A stretch of 64,000 bases of DNA from contig NC_080572.1 in NCBI RefSeq assembly GCF_030247185.1, positions 10,619,007 to 10,683,006 of the forward strand. The letters run 5' to 3'. Made by a program: the position numbers and the translations under genes. This DNA comes from Malaya genurostris (lineage: Eukaryota > Arthropoda > Insecta > Diptera > Culicidae). A model generated the notes under the pieces. The model did no database searches and had not been told where the DNA came from. It saw nothing but the letters and a program-made list of their open reading frames with translations. Shown here piece after piece: positions 34,305 through 46,064 of this stretch; position 1 is the first letter of the stretch, and each line of letters opens with the position of its first letter.

Positions 34305-37230
34305 GTCACCTAGTATTAAAATATTGTATAAAAATGCTGACTGACTAAGGGCTTTGTTAAGACTAAATAGTAAGAAATTGGTTCCAGAATAATGAAAATT
34401 TCATATTAGTTTGAATCATCCAGATTGCAATAAACAATTAAATTGATTTTTGGACCGAGCCAATTTCTCCAACTTCTTTATTTGCGCTCTGTTGGGATAC
34501 GGTTTGTTAATGAAAATTGTTCAATCTGCAAAGTATTACCAAAATATTTGATACGGATGATTCTCAAAGATTACTGGTAATTTTTTGTCTCCTACGTTGA
34601 TTCAATTATTTATTCAGAATTCAGAACACGAGTTCGACCGAAGATTATTTGAAATTATTCGCCATAAAATACTGACTGCTGAATACAGTTCTAGAAAAAA
34701 AATTTCAAGGAGTGTTGGAAATTTTGCATTCTACATGTTCCTTACAACGTTGCCCAACTTGAACGCTAGCAAAGCATACAACCTTTCTCACAAGCCGCAA
34801 TGAACTTTCCAAGTCATCAGGGGAAAATGAATCCAATATCCTAGCGTTCTAGTTCCGTCTCCGGCCACCGCACGGTCTTTCGGCGCTCCCTTCGACTACC
34901 CATTCGGTCTCTTCAATGCACGAGCACACGCCCATCTCCTAGGCGTCTGGTTTTAGTTAATATAAGTACCATCTGTTAAGCGTCGGCAAGGGAACGGAAA
35001 GCGGGAAACTGCCCTTGTCAAACAGTCCATCACCGATGCTGATAGGATCCGGCGGGACGTCCATTCGTATCAAACCGGTGACCAACAACTGCTCTGCAGA
35101 CACTGATACTGGACATTCCGACGGTAAAACCAGAACGAATTCAATTTTCACAATCAAATAATTCATGTTTTTTCCTGAGTTGGACCGGGTACCGGAGCCC
35201 GCTCGCAAAATGTCAAACGACACCCATGGGAGCTAATTTTCGCAAACGGCGCGCGAGTTCTGAGATTGACTTTTTCTTTTCCCATTCACGAAGTATCATT
35301 TCTCAGTCTGTAGCGTGACACGAATATGGAATTGTTATGGCGTCGCACGACATTAAGCACCCCTGATGGAGAAGCTCCGTACGCCTACTTGGATTCCCGC
35401 GTCAACGGACAAGGGTGGTGATGATGAGGATGCTCGTAATCTGCTACGTGTGGAACCGATTGTGAAAAGCAAACAAATTTAAGTTTATATCCCACGGGAC
35501 CTGTTGTACTGTTGTTTCCCCACCCCACCACACTCCCATCGGAGGCATGGTTTCCTCCTCATTATTTTGTCCGAAATCTATTGTGCTCTGATTTATGTCG
35601 TTTTCGTTTTTAAATTGCACTACACCGGTGTAGGTAAGGTGGCACTGAAATCGTTCGTTTTTGCCAATTGCACTACACCAGTGCTACACTTTTTCTGCAC
35701 CGACACCACTGGTGTAGCACTCATCAAAAGTATGGTGTAGCTCTGTGCAATGGAATCGTTTATGGTAGTCCATGGTTACTGTTTATGTTTTCGTCATTTT
35801 TGTTCGTTTATTCATGCCTCCGTGTAGCACTGCACCGGTGTAGTGCAAATTAAAAACGAAAACGCCATTAGTTACGTTCAATTATTATTTCGGTCGGGAT
35901 CCGACCCATCACCTTCGTATAACAAATGACGGCAGAGGTAACAGTAATGCTCAAATTATGCAAATGTTTGCGTACGTACTTTTCTAATTCTTTCCATCAT
36001 CCCGACTGCACTTCACGGTGGCTGAAAACGGTAAATGATTTTTTATAGGAGAGGGGCGATTCCTTTGTCATGGAAAACATTTTAATTGCCAAAGTTATAT
36101 AACTATTCTGATCAGAAGTTCGACAAATTGGCCTGCTTTGAGGAATAAAATAAAAATCACACAAATATCACGTTCATTTATCTAAACCAAATCGTGACCA
36201 CCGGAGTGAACCAGGAATGCAAAACTGCTGTCTGAATTCAATGTGGTTCACCCCCCGGGTTGCAGTTTCAATTTACATCCATAAGAAGATTGTCTTCTTT
36301 CGCAAACCCACCCCTCACTTTTGGGAGGAGTTCAACAATGCCCTGGTATAACAATTTGCCTTCCTAGACCAACCTTGGGTAAACAATTAACTTAAGCTGA
36401 TTGCATGGGAATTAAATACCTTGACATCCTTGAAGTGAACATTGTGATGCTACACCCTCAAACCAAATGACGGAGAAAAAGACTGATTCAAAGTACTTCA
36501 CAATATTAAAATCCAAACGTAATAATTTTTCCCAATTAAACACATTATGGTCGATATTTTTTGTCGAACATCAAACAATATTTAAGGTTCTGCTCCCGCA
36601 CGTGATAATCTCCTATCAATCAAATAGGGATCATGAATAAACATCATTTCATCAAAGGGTTGCCGAAGCACTTAATTCGAAAATGAAAATGATAATTCAT
36701 CATAATAATAACCAGCAACAAAAATACGCCAAAGGTAACCATGCATAAAAACAGTTCAACCAGTGGCAACCGCCTGCTACGATGAACACGTGTGGTGTGA
36801 ATTTCTTCTATACAAAGGTTGGGTTCGTCATTCAGAATATGGGCGGGTTGGTTGGTGGCATCAATTTTCACTGATGCCTACTTAAAAGTGTATTAAATGA
36901 CTCGGAGTGATATTTACCCGCCCCACAGGGCGCTGTTGGAATGGTGGCTGAAGTGTCCTTCGAGGATTGAATGGCATCCGCGAAGTATATGATTATGTTG
37001 GTGGTTGGGGGTGTTTTCAGAAAACTGTGAAGGTCGTTGTTAATTTTTGTAATAGCTATTTATCGTATAAACATTCGCTGTTTAAATTTATTCCAGAAAT
37101 CGAACAATGCAAAATTGTTACAAGTTAAGCAGTTGTTTTGCTAAATTAAAATCGATCAGATTTATGAACATACAACAATTAAATGTAATAAATAATAAAA
37201 TTCAAGCTTCAGTTATAACACTTATCTATT
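34305..37230. other. Gene-free stretch, partly GC-balanced
   Basis: The part at 34.85-35.5 kb is relatively GC-rich with several short frames (for example on the minus strand at 34957-35223), none with a recognised domain. A palindromic MITE at 35598 is listed separately. The remainder is AT-rich and without visible repeat ends. Confidence 0.4.
35598..35866. mobile_element. Palindromic MITE with CTACACCGGTGTAG core
   Basis: The left end CGTTTTCGTTTTTAAATTGC, followed by ACTACACCGGTGTAG, is mirrored at 35827-35865 (GCACCGGTGTAGTGCAAATT, then AAAAACGAAAACG). Inside, near 35670-35735, are further copies of the same palindrome (CACTACACCAGTGCTACAC, GACACCACTGGTGTAGCAC). There is no coding capacity. 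A related block lies at 41221-41315 inside another element. Confidence 0.7.
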
Positions 37231-37238
37231 TGAATGAA

Positions 37239-37447
37239 GCCAAAAAGCCTTTTGGTACTACATTCCTGTAGTGGAATTGGACCTTCTATTTCAACAGACT
37301 TCGCAGCCTATTCACAGTACACAACCATTGCATTGCTGGTGCTACGATTCTACTGACACTACGAATCCCTCCAGGTCTGGGCTCGAACATACGACAACTG
37401 GTTTGTAAGACAAGTGCCCTATGCATCGAACTGCCAACCTGGGACAA
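37239..37447 (-). mobile_element. Complete tRNA-derived SINE (family 2), reverse strand
   Basis: An 11-bp direct repeat ATTTGAATGAA flanks it (37228-37238 and 37448-37458). Read on the minus strand it has the family 2 head with TTCGATGCATAGGGC and ACCAGTTGTCGTATGTTCGA, then the body ending near CAGGAATGTAGTACC. It is full length and close in sequence to the copy at 29385. Confidence 0.85.
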
Positions 37448-37459
37448 ATTTGAATGAAA

Positions 37460-38160
37460 AGGTACCTTAATCAAGAGCACAAAGTAAACACAACATTGCA
37501 CCGAAAACTTATGCTTGGACATTTAATAGCACAAAAGTAATGCAGTTTTGAATATGGCTACTTGGGTTGTGAACGCGAGTGATTTAAACTTTTAATTTGA
37601 ATTTGACATTTCGATACTTTAGTTTAAATTAGGTTAGGGTATTCTAGCCGGAGGATGGTGTTCCTCTTTGCTCATTCCGATAGTTATTTTTTTTTATCAA
37701 GTAGCTAATTTTTTCTAGATCTACGGCCCAATTTCAAGTTGGACGAATGTAAAGTTATTTGAATTTGTTTTGCACTGGAAATAAAATGAAAACAAGTGCT
37801 ATAAGAATAATTGCAAAACAGAGAACGAAAAAACAACTTCGTGAAAAACATATGTTTGACAGTATATTAAACCTTTTTATTGGAGGGTTTTCTTTCATTA
37901 AAAATATAAAAAGCAATTACAAAGCAAAACGTTTTATTGAAGAGGAGCAGTATAATTTTTGCTCTGGAGCAGTATAATTTTTGTCAACAGATTTTTACGT
38001 ACGCATACAGATGTTATACAGAATACATATTTTATACAGATTGCCCATATTCAATTCAGATTCATACATATTTCGCAAGAAATAGTAGAGAACAAATTAA
38101 ACATTTACGTAGAAGCTCTTTTTGGTAGCTGTGACAGGATAAAAGTGTCCTAAAGACCGT
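37460..38160. other. Gene-free AT-rich spacer
   Basis: A 21-bp direct repeat, GAGCAGTATAATTTTTG, occurs at 37945 and again at 37967. No other structure was seen. Confidence 0.4.
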
Positions 38161-38162
38161 CC

Positions 38163-39430
38163 CAGAATGTATGGACGCAACCAAAAACCGCTGCCATTTC
38201 GCAATGGTTCAGAATCTGTCAATTTATATGACTGCGTGCTGTTGTTTACACTCTTCTCTAACCACTTGTGCAGTTGTTCATTCATTTTCATTAGTTCGTT
38301 TCGAAATGCGTGGACTTTCAGCAGAACAACGTCGAAAAATTGTGTACAAATGGTGCACAGAACGCGGACTGTCACTGAGAAAGATAGCAAAAATGGAAGG
38401 AGTAAGTGAAAAAGCCGTGCGAAATGCAATCAGGAAGTTCGGTGAGGATAACACCTTTGAGGATAAACCGAAAACGGGTCGAAAAAAAAGATCTTGCTAA
38501 TCCTCAGTTGCATAAACGTATACTGAAGGCATTCGAGCAAAAGAAGGAGGTTTCAGTTCGGGATGTGGTCAAAAAAGTGGGCACTTCGAAGTCAAATGTT
38601 TTTCGTGCTAAAGAACGTTTGAATCTTCGAACCTATAAGAAGCATAAATAATCAAAACGTAGTCCGAAACAAAAAGCATCGATCAGGCAGAGGGTTCGAA
38701 AGCTGTACAATACGATTTTTCTGGAAATTTGAACTGCATAATCATGGACGACGAAGCCTACGTGAAACTCGATTACAAATCCTCGCCGGGACCACAATAT
38801 TATACGGTGCAAGTGTTAAACCAGTCCGAGACGTCGATTGAAGTCGAAAAATTTGGTAAGAAAGCTATGGTCTGGCAAGCAATTTGTAGCTGCGGTAAAA
38901 TTTCGAAACCCTTCATCACCTTCATCAATGAACAGCGAGATATACATCAAGGAATGTTTACAAAAACGACTTCTACCCATGATTCGAAGCCACAAGGATC
39001 CTGTTGTCTTCTGGCCAGATCTTGCTTCTTGCCACTACTCGAAATCAACGGTAGAATGGTATACTACCAAATAAGTCACTTTCGTCCCAAAAGACATGAA
39101 TCCAAATTGCCCACAACTTCGATCAATTGAGGAATTTTGGGCATTAACAAAGGCACATCTTAGGAAACATGTCTCGGCATCCGAAACCATTCAACAGTTC
39201 GAAAAAGATTGGACAAAAGTGTCAAAACTTGTCGCCAAGAAGTCGGTACGGAATTTAATTAGGAACGTTCGCAAGAAGGTGCGCCAGCTAGTCTACAATG
39301 GCTGAGTAGCAAATGTTGATAATGTTATTCTGTTGTTGTAGTCTAATATTATCAGTATATCGAATAAATTTGAATATCTAACACTAGTGAATTATTTACA
39401 GCGAAATCAAAGTGTGTCCATACTTTCTGT
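38163..39430 (+). mobile_element. DD37E Tc1/mariner element (copy 3)
   Basis: The left end CAGAATGTATGGACGCAACC pairs imperfectly with the right end TGTGTCCATACTTTCTG. The terminal sequence is of a third kind, different from the elements at 10.5/57.0 kb and 12.4 kb. The exact first and last bases and the TA duplications are not clear. At about 1.27 kb it is near full length. Confidence 0.75.
38306..39305 (+). pseudogene. DD37E transposase, broken
   Basis: The ATG at 38306 begins MRGLSAEQRRKIVYKWC, with a first helix-turn-helix (SLRKIAKMEGVSEKAVRNAI) and GRKKR. After a shift near 38490, the second helix-turn-helix VSVRDVVKKVGTSKSNVFR and linker RTYKKHK follow, with stops after KHK and FLEI. 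The first Asp is in IMDDEAYVKLDY, followed by MVWQAICSCG. A shift near 38925 precedes the second Asp in FWPDLASCHYSK, and a stop follows YTTK. The Glu is in PQLRSIEEFW, 36 residues on because one Pro codon is missing from the usual NPPNCPQ. The C-terminus is KKVRQLVYNG at 39305. Confidence 0.85.
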
Positions 39431-39794
39431 CAATGAACGAATCACAAGTTGATCTTAAAATTGTGTAGGTATTCAGCAATGAATTTTAACAATATTAATA
39501 GTTGAAACAACATAATAGTTTTAACATTCAAATAAAAAACTTCGATTTAACCAGATTTTCTATGAAAATATCTGCCATTTATGATTTTAATCAAAAGTTA
39601 TGATATTTCGATAAATGGTTGAGGCCTAAGTTTAATTCTGTGTTGCACATATTTTTTTTATTTGATACTTTTGTTCAGCAAGAGATTTACAACTTCAGAT
39701 AAAAAACTATCCGAACTTTGTAGATAAAACATACTTTCAAATCTTATTCCAAATTTATTTACACATGTGCCAACGGCTAACCCAATCTTACACA

Positions 39795-40230
39795 TACTTT
39801 TCGTAGGTCCGTGCAGGTATGGTTTATAACTCCTTCAGAGAATTCTCTTTAACCGATTCAGTCCACTCAAAACGCTTACTACGAAGGAGCAATTTGAGTT
39901 TCGGGAACAGGATAAAGTCGCAAGGCGCCAGATCTGGCGAATATGGTGACTAACAACTAGCGTCGTGGGCGATGAAGCATTGTCGTGCTGAAGAATACAA
40001 TTGTTGTCTTTTCATAAATCTGGTCTTTGCTTATGGATGGAATAACGCAAACGATATTTAAGTCACGAGAAATCTATCTTTCAGTCATACGACGATCTTC
40101 CAGCGAAAATTTTTTGATTTTTGTCACATTTCCCTCGGTGTTTGATGTTGATGGACGTCCAGAACGAGGTAAATCTTAGATCATTTCACGATTCTTTTTG
40201 AATGATTGCTATCACTTGTTTGATTCATAG
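39795..40230 (-). pseudogene. Heavily decayed mariner-like transposase remnant
   Basis: On the minus strand, DLPRSGRPSTSNTEGNVTKI and LEDRRMTER match the linker of mariner transposases after the helix-turn-helix. An internal deletion then joins to QHDNASSPTT, the second Asp motif. After a frameshift comes PYSPDLAPCDFILFPKLK, the third Asp motif, and RFEWTESVKENSLKEL. The first catalytic motif is gone. No terminal repeats were located. The order of blocks makes the mariner assignment firm even though each block is short. Confidence 0.65.
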
Positions 40231-40538
40231 AAGAGTCCCCTAAAACTTTTTCCAAAGATTTCAATGCCTCATCATATGAAAATTCAACTCAAAACACAAA
40301 ATTTGAAACAAAATCGTTGCTCAACTGTAGTAGATAATTTCACTTTAATAACTGCCGTAAAAAACTGCGCTACCAATTTTTTCTACCATATGTCGAGGAA
40401 GGATATACCAACATAACAAAAACAAATTTTTTGAAAAAGGTCTATTACTACTCCTTAAGTTGAAAAAACCGGGTAAGTAGAAGGTACAAGACTATGAATT
40501 GGATTACATATTGAAAAACCTTTCCCTATCTCATATTA

Positions 40539-40742
40539 TACTATGTTCACACCTGCAGAAAATAACATGTTTTAACGATAGTAATATAAAGTTAAAACCG
40601 CACTGTTCACACTAAGATTATGTTATACGCATGACATATTACTTGGTATTGAGTTTGTTTATAAACAAACTGCAAAAATTTCTACGTCGCAGGTAGGAAA
40701 GAAAGAAGTATTTTGACAACATCCGAAAAATAAGAAATAAGC
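40539..40742 (+). repeat. Left part of a TACTATGTTCACAC-ended element
   Basis: TACTATGTTCACACCTGCAG and then AAAATAACATGTTTTAACGA with TAGTAATATAAAGTTAAAAC match 43972-44048 almost exactly. The copy stops where the MITE starting at 40743 is inserted. It may continue beyond 43432. Confidence 0.6.
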
Positions 40743-42033
40743 CAGGGGTGGAATCATGTAAGGTGATAAGTGACTATCACCTCCTGGTGATAAAGAGGTG
40801 ATCACCAGAATGTTTGGAATCACCGAAGGTGATCACTTTTACTATCACCATCACCGGTGATTGAGCTAACTTCACCCATATATCACCTGTCAAGAAACGT
40901 CAACCGTTCAGGAGTTAAATATGAAAATGGCGTATACCGTTGATATTAGAAAGAGTAATATATGAAAGTGGCGTATACCCACATAATTTTCAAAAATCTG
41001 AAAGTTTATTTTCAATTCTTTTCATTAATTTGTTTGGTAAACATTAAAAATCTTATTATACATATGTAATGTTTTTTTGTTAATTAAGTACAAATAAATA
41101 ACAAAAAACATAAAATGTGTATTAGTAAATACACTCACAATGCATTCAAGAAAGGTATACAACATTAATTTCGAATACAATTATGTGTAATGCAAAAACT
41201 AAAATCGTTTTCGTATTCAACGGTGGCACTACACCGGTGTAGGGCAAAAAAGGATGAGTTGTAACGAGTATAGTCGGTACTACACTGCACCAGTGCAGCG
41301 CTAAAAATGAACGGTCTAAGAAGTTCGTTATCGTTCGAAGTAACATTACAATAAACAAGCAATTTCCTTTTTAAACCATAGTTGTAGCTTGAACTCATTT
41401 TCCTTGTGCGACAGTAAATAAATGAAATCATTGAGGATAATTTTTATTTACGGGAAATGCTTTTCATTCACGGATTCATCGAAACATCAATATTATAATA
41501 TGAGCTGCACTTTGCTATACGATATTCAATTAAAGTTGTTATTGATCACAATTTCGTATACATCGCAGGAATTTCATTTATCGAACAATTTTAAAAGAAT
41601 ATGTGGATGCAATGCACGACAATGCAATCAAATTTACATGTCTGCACTTCATCTGGAGCGGTTAGATTCCGACTGTTTTCCTTTAGCAACACAAAATATC
41701 AAATCTCACTGTTATTAAACATAAACATCCTATCTATGTTAAGTAATAACGAATTTATATCACCTTTTAGCAGCATTCATTTTCTATATCTGTAAGAACG
41801 CAAAAATACAAAATGAATTATTCTGATAAGTGACAACAAAAAAGCTATCACCGGTGTTTTGACATAAAGGTGATGATTAAGTGGTGACAATAACCTTACG
41901 TGATTCCAAAAAATAAGCGCTAAGTGAGCCCTCTCGCAGTGTTGACAGAAGTGGGTGATTATCACCTTACATGATTCCAAATTTTAAAAAGTGATAGTCA
42001 CCTGGTGATAATCACCTTACATGATTCCACCCC
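40743..42033 (+). mobile_element. MITE A with GTGAT/ATCAC-rich ends
   Basis: The left end CAGGGGTGGAATCATGTAAG, with GTGATAAGTGACTATCACC, is inverted at the right end (GTGATAATCACCTTACATGA, TTCCACCCC). The CAGGGGTGG terminus is hAT-like, but no 8-bp target duplication was found. The 1.29 kb between is AT-rich, without a transposase, and contains a nested block at 41221-41315. The right end abuts the left end of a second copy. Confidence 0.7.
41221..41315. repeat. Nested CTACACCGGTGTAG block
   Basis: GGCACTACACCGGTGTAGGG and, 60 bp on, ACTACACTGCACCAGTGCAG with GCGCTAAAAATG resemble the ends of the MITE at 35598. It is probably a short relative inserted into MITE A, as MITE B lacks it. Confidence 0.45.
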
Positions 42034-43432
42034 GGGTGGAATCATGTAAGGTGATAAGTGACTATCACCTCCTGGTGATAACGAGGTGATCACCAGAATG
42101 AAAGGAATCACCGAAGGTGATCACTTTTCCTATCACCATCACCGGTGATTGAGCCAACTTCACTCCATTTATCACCTGTCAAGAAACGTCAATTTTTCAG
42201 GAGTAAAATATGAATGTGGCGTATACCGTTGATATTAGGAGGAGTAACATATGAAAGTGGCGTATACCCATATAATATTTTAAAATCTAAAGTTTTATTC
42301 CTTTAGTTTTCAATTTTTTTCATCAATTCGAGTCATGTTTATCAATGATGATTTGTATGGATCGAAGAGTAACGTTGAAAAAAATTACCTGCGCACAAAC
42401 AAATAAAAAAAATCACTTGTTGGTTTAATTTAGCGCCGATTTTTATTTTTCAATGGAAATCAATGTCACAGTCAATTCTTTGGGATAAATTTGCTAGCTT
42501 TGAAATGACACGATTTGTTAGATCTTCTTGATGTTTCACAACGGATGGCATTCCTCTCGAATGAGAAAGATCCGTTAAATAATTTCTTGTATAGTTTTCA
42601 TTCACTTTACGATTATGGCATTTCACAGAGCTTTCAAATGCTACCTCCATTTTGGAAATTTTACCCACCGGTACTACGAATATCCACTATGATTAGCAGC
42701 AACTAATTGTCCAAAAATATTGCCTTATTTAGTTCAACTCACAAGAAGAAAATTAAGAACGCAGTTTAATCTTATTTACTCGTTCAGTTGAACGAGACTG
42801 ATATGTCGCTTACTAAGTCACGGCCATCTAATTCTACTGAAAATGTTAGCATAGATTTTTTTTATGTTACGTTATGTGCAACAGGAGATGTCTACATTCA
42901 TAAACTTATCACTTTTCCAGAAAGCAATTTATCTTTGACTTTACGAATACCCCAATGATATTCCTTCAAATAATAATTAGAACATAAATGAATTGATTTA
43001 ATTGATAAATACTACCGTTCATTCTATGAATTCTTTAAACTATATAAACTAAGTTACTTTTCATTTTGGTATTTAATTTTGACACAATATGAGTACGAAT
43101 TTCATTAAAAAAATTATCCTCTCCGACCAATATTGGTAAGTTATTTTTATATCAGTGGCTTAAAATTCACCTAACGGACAATAATTTATAAAGCCACTTC
43201 TCAAAAAATCAAATCACTACTGAAAGTGATAACTAAATTGCTATCACCTCTATTTTGACATGAAGGTGATTAAATCGTGGTGACTATCACCTTACGTAAT
43301 GCCAACGTTTGATAGTGATGTTAGCCTCTCAGCAGTGGTGACAGAACTTGGTGATTATCACCTTACGTGATTCCAAATTTTCAAAAGTGATAATCACTTG
43401 GTGATAATCACCTTACATGATTCCACCCCAGG
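42034..43432 (+). mobile_element. MITE B, head-to-tail with MITE A
   Basis: It starts GGGTGGAATCATGTAAGGTG directly at the end of A. About 230 bp follow A closely (for example AGTGGCGTATACCCATATAA against AGTGGCGTATACCCACATAA), after which the interiors diverge. It ends GATAATCACCTTACATGATT, CCACCCCAG at 43432. The A/B junction reads CCACCCCGGGTGG, one base fewer than two intact ends would give. A reverse-strand frame at 42450-42668 has no recognised motif. Confidence 0.7.
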
Positions 43433-43542
43433 TACTTCTCCTAACTATGAAGGATATTATCGTTTCACGCTTATTGCCAACGTTTCGAATATTTTTGAGC
43501 AGCAAATAATCAAAAAGTCATCTTTTAGTTCAAAAACAAAAG

Positions 43543-44476
43543 TGGTTGTACCAGTCAGCGTTACCAGGTCGTTTTTCCAAAAATCTGTATTCAGCGCAAA
43601 ACTCTATCTGTACCATATCGGTATCAGAGTCTCTTCTACATAAGTAGTAGAAAATGTCACCAAGAGGTGAGCAATAAAAAGGTCCCACGACAACCTTTTC
43701 TCATGTCTATTGAAGCTGAAAACCAAAATCGGTACTTATCTGTATGATTTGTGAGTTATCGGTATTTCGGGAGTACATATCTGTATTGCGGTATAGACGG
43801 CAAAAATCTGTATAAATACCGAGAAATCGGTATACCTGGCAACGTTGGTACCAGTTTCCAGTTTTGTTTTATTATTACATGGCTACTTTGGTGGAAGACT
43901 GCTGTTGTTGAACAGCTTGTCAATTGACATAGTCGTAAAGTGACGGAAAATGCTAGCAGGGTTGTGCTTTATACTATGTTCGCACTGGCCGAAAATAACA
44001 TGTTTTAACGATAGTAATATAAAGTTAAAACCGCACTGATCACACTAAGAAAAATGGTTGTACCTATCTGCGTTGCCAGGTCATTTTTCCAAAAATATGT
44101 AGTCGGCGCAAAAATCTATCTGTATCATATCGGTATCAATATCTCTTCTACATAAGTAGTAGAAAAGGTGAGCGAAAGAAAAGGTCCCACGACAACCTTT
44201 TCTCATGTATATTCAAGCTAGAAACCAAAATCGGTTCTTATCTGTGTGATCCGTGAATTATCGGTATTTTGGAAGAACATATTTGTATTGTGATATAGAG
44301 GTCAAAAATTTGTATAAATACCGAGAAATCGGTATACCTGGCAACGTTGGTACCAGTTTTCAGTTTAGTTTTATTATGATTACATGGCTACTTTGATGGA
44401 AAACTGCTCTTGTTGAACAGCTTGTCAATTGAAATAGTCGAAAAGTGAAGGAAAATGCTAGCAGGGTTGTGCTTTA
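43543..44476 (+). repeat. Tandem duplication with ~510-bp period
   Basis: GGTTGTACC at 43543 recurs at 44055. The two copies then share TTTTTCCAAAAATCTGTAT, TCTCTTCTACATAAGTAGTAG, GGTCCCACGACAACCTTTTC, CCGAGAAATCGGTATACCTG, GCAACGTTGG and GCTAGCAGGGTTGTGC. Copy 1 is followed by the left end of a TACTATGTTC element before copy 2 starts, so the duplication includes part of that element. Confidence 0.75.
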
Positions 44477-44622
44477 CTGACATTATATCATGTTATTTCG
44501 GGAAAACATGTTTTAATGTGACGTTTATGAATATGAAATAACGCAAAAGTAAAACATGTTATTTCGCTTAAAACATGAAATCAGAGTTAAAACTTGTTTT
44601 AACTCATAGTGTGAACATAGTA
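43972..44622 (+). mobile_element. TACTATGTTC-ended non-coding element
   Basis: The left end is TACTATGTTCGCACTGGCCG with AAAATAACATG. The right end, TTAACTCATAGTGTGAACATAGTA at 44599-44622, is its inverse for the outer 13 bp, with further AACATGTTTTA-type words inside both ends. The centre is the second copy of the 0.5 kb duplication. No coding capacity is seen. The element type is unknown. Confidence 0.5.
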
Positions 44623-44639
44623 TTACCTTTTCCTTTCTC

Positions 44640-45000
44640 GTATTACCTATATTTTCAAAAATATCACTAGATAGTTCTGCCAAGACTTCAAATTTGAATT
44701 TATTTATTTTGTATTAAATTTCAACAGTTAATTTTTCAAGTGATTGCAAAAACTTTCCTAATGAAACAGATAAGACTTTTATAGAATAGAATCGTTATCA
44801 TGACTTTGTGATAACGACTAACGAATAGGCACAAATTGAATATTGAACATATTTTTCACCTGAAAAATATAGATTCAAATGTGGCAACCAAGCATGCTAT
44901 TCGAAATTGAAAAAGCACGCTGCCAACGGTGATGTTTTCTTTTTCTTGTACCGATTTTAAATCGTCATTTTGTATGACGGTTTTAATGTTTTGACACTTA
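44640..45000. other. AT-rich spacer
   Basis: Nothing recognised between the nested MITE block and the repeat that follows. Confidence 0.4.
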
Positions 45001-45755
45001 CCGCCCTTTAACTACGGAACCGGTAGTTGGATCTAGATAAAATTGCACACTATCTTTTAAGATAAACGGTTTAACCGATTCTGAGAAATCGAAGTGAACT
45101 CCGTTTTTGCAGTATTTCTCCACTATTATCGGTGCTTTCGGAACCGGAAACTGGAGACTAGTAATCCCAAAGTAGGTTTATATATCCTCCAACTAACAAG
45201 ATCTGCACATTAGATGAATTTTCCAGTAAGTTTTATAAATACTTGCACCTCGTTTCACCATCACTTATAAAAAAATACTCATGAAATTAAACATTTTTCC
45301 CTTATCGCGGTGTTAAAGTGGAACCGGAAGTCGGATCCGGATCGACTTCCAAGGACTTTTTAAAGAATTTTAAGAACTTTTATTTGCTTCTTAGTTTGTG
45401 AACATCGGTTAGAAAAATTTCGAGAAAATTGAGTGCGCATTTTCATAAATTTAATTCCTTGTAATTACAGAATCAGAAGTCGCATCCAAATGAAATTCAA
45501 GAACTTCGTATGGGACCGTAAGACCTTTTATTTGAATTTAAGTCGAGTGCTTCATCTCTGAGAAAATTGAGTGACATTATTTGTTACATACACACATATG
45601 TACAAACACAGATATTTTGTGGTCTCGACGAGCCATGTCGAATGGTATGCGACACTCGCCCCTTCGGGCCTCGGTTATGCAGTCGGCTTTCACAGAGATT
45701 ACATAGCCTTTCTATATGAGAACGGCAAAACTATTTTTATACACCTGGTGGAGTA
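45000..45755 (-). repeat. Culicine-type interspersed repeat, reverse strand
   Basis: Read on the minus strand it starts near TCCACCAGGTGTATAAAAAT and passes through TCTCATATAGAAAGGCTATG, CCGAGGCCCGAAGGGGCGAG, CATACCATTCGACATGGCTC and a short TGTGTG tract. It then reaches TCAATTTTCTCAGAGATG and CGACTTCCGGTTCC. It is the same family as the copy at 20035, in opposite orientation and diverged. Confidence 0.65.
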
Positions 45756-46064
45756 ACGATTCCTTTCTCTAATTATGTTACTGTGGGATTTAGTCCAACT
45801 TTGAATTTATTTTTTGCATAATGCCTCTGAATAAATACGAAATTCTTCTTATGTTCTCTGTATTGCAATTATTATATCACTTGGTATCATTTTATTTTCA
45901 GTGTTGAATAAAACCCAATAAATTTCCATCCGTCAAACTTTGAAATGGGCTAATGTTATAATTAAATTTAACTACTCGAGAAAAAATAACTACTTTACTG
46001 TCAAGTTTTACCCAAAAGTTAGAATAATTTGTGGTTCACGGCTTGAGTATCAGGAAATCGGGAT

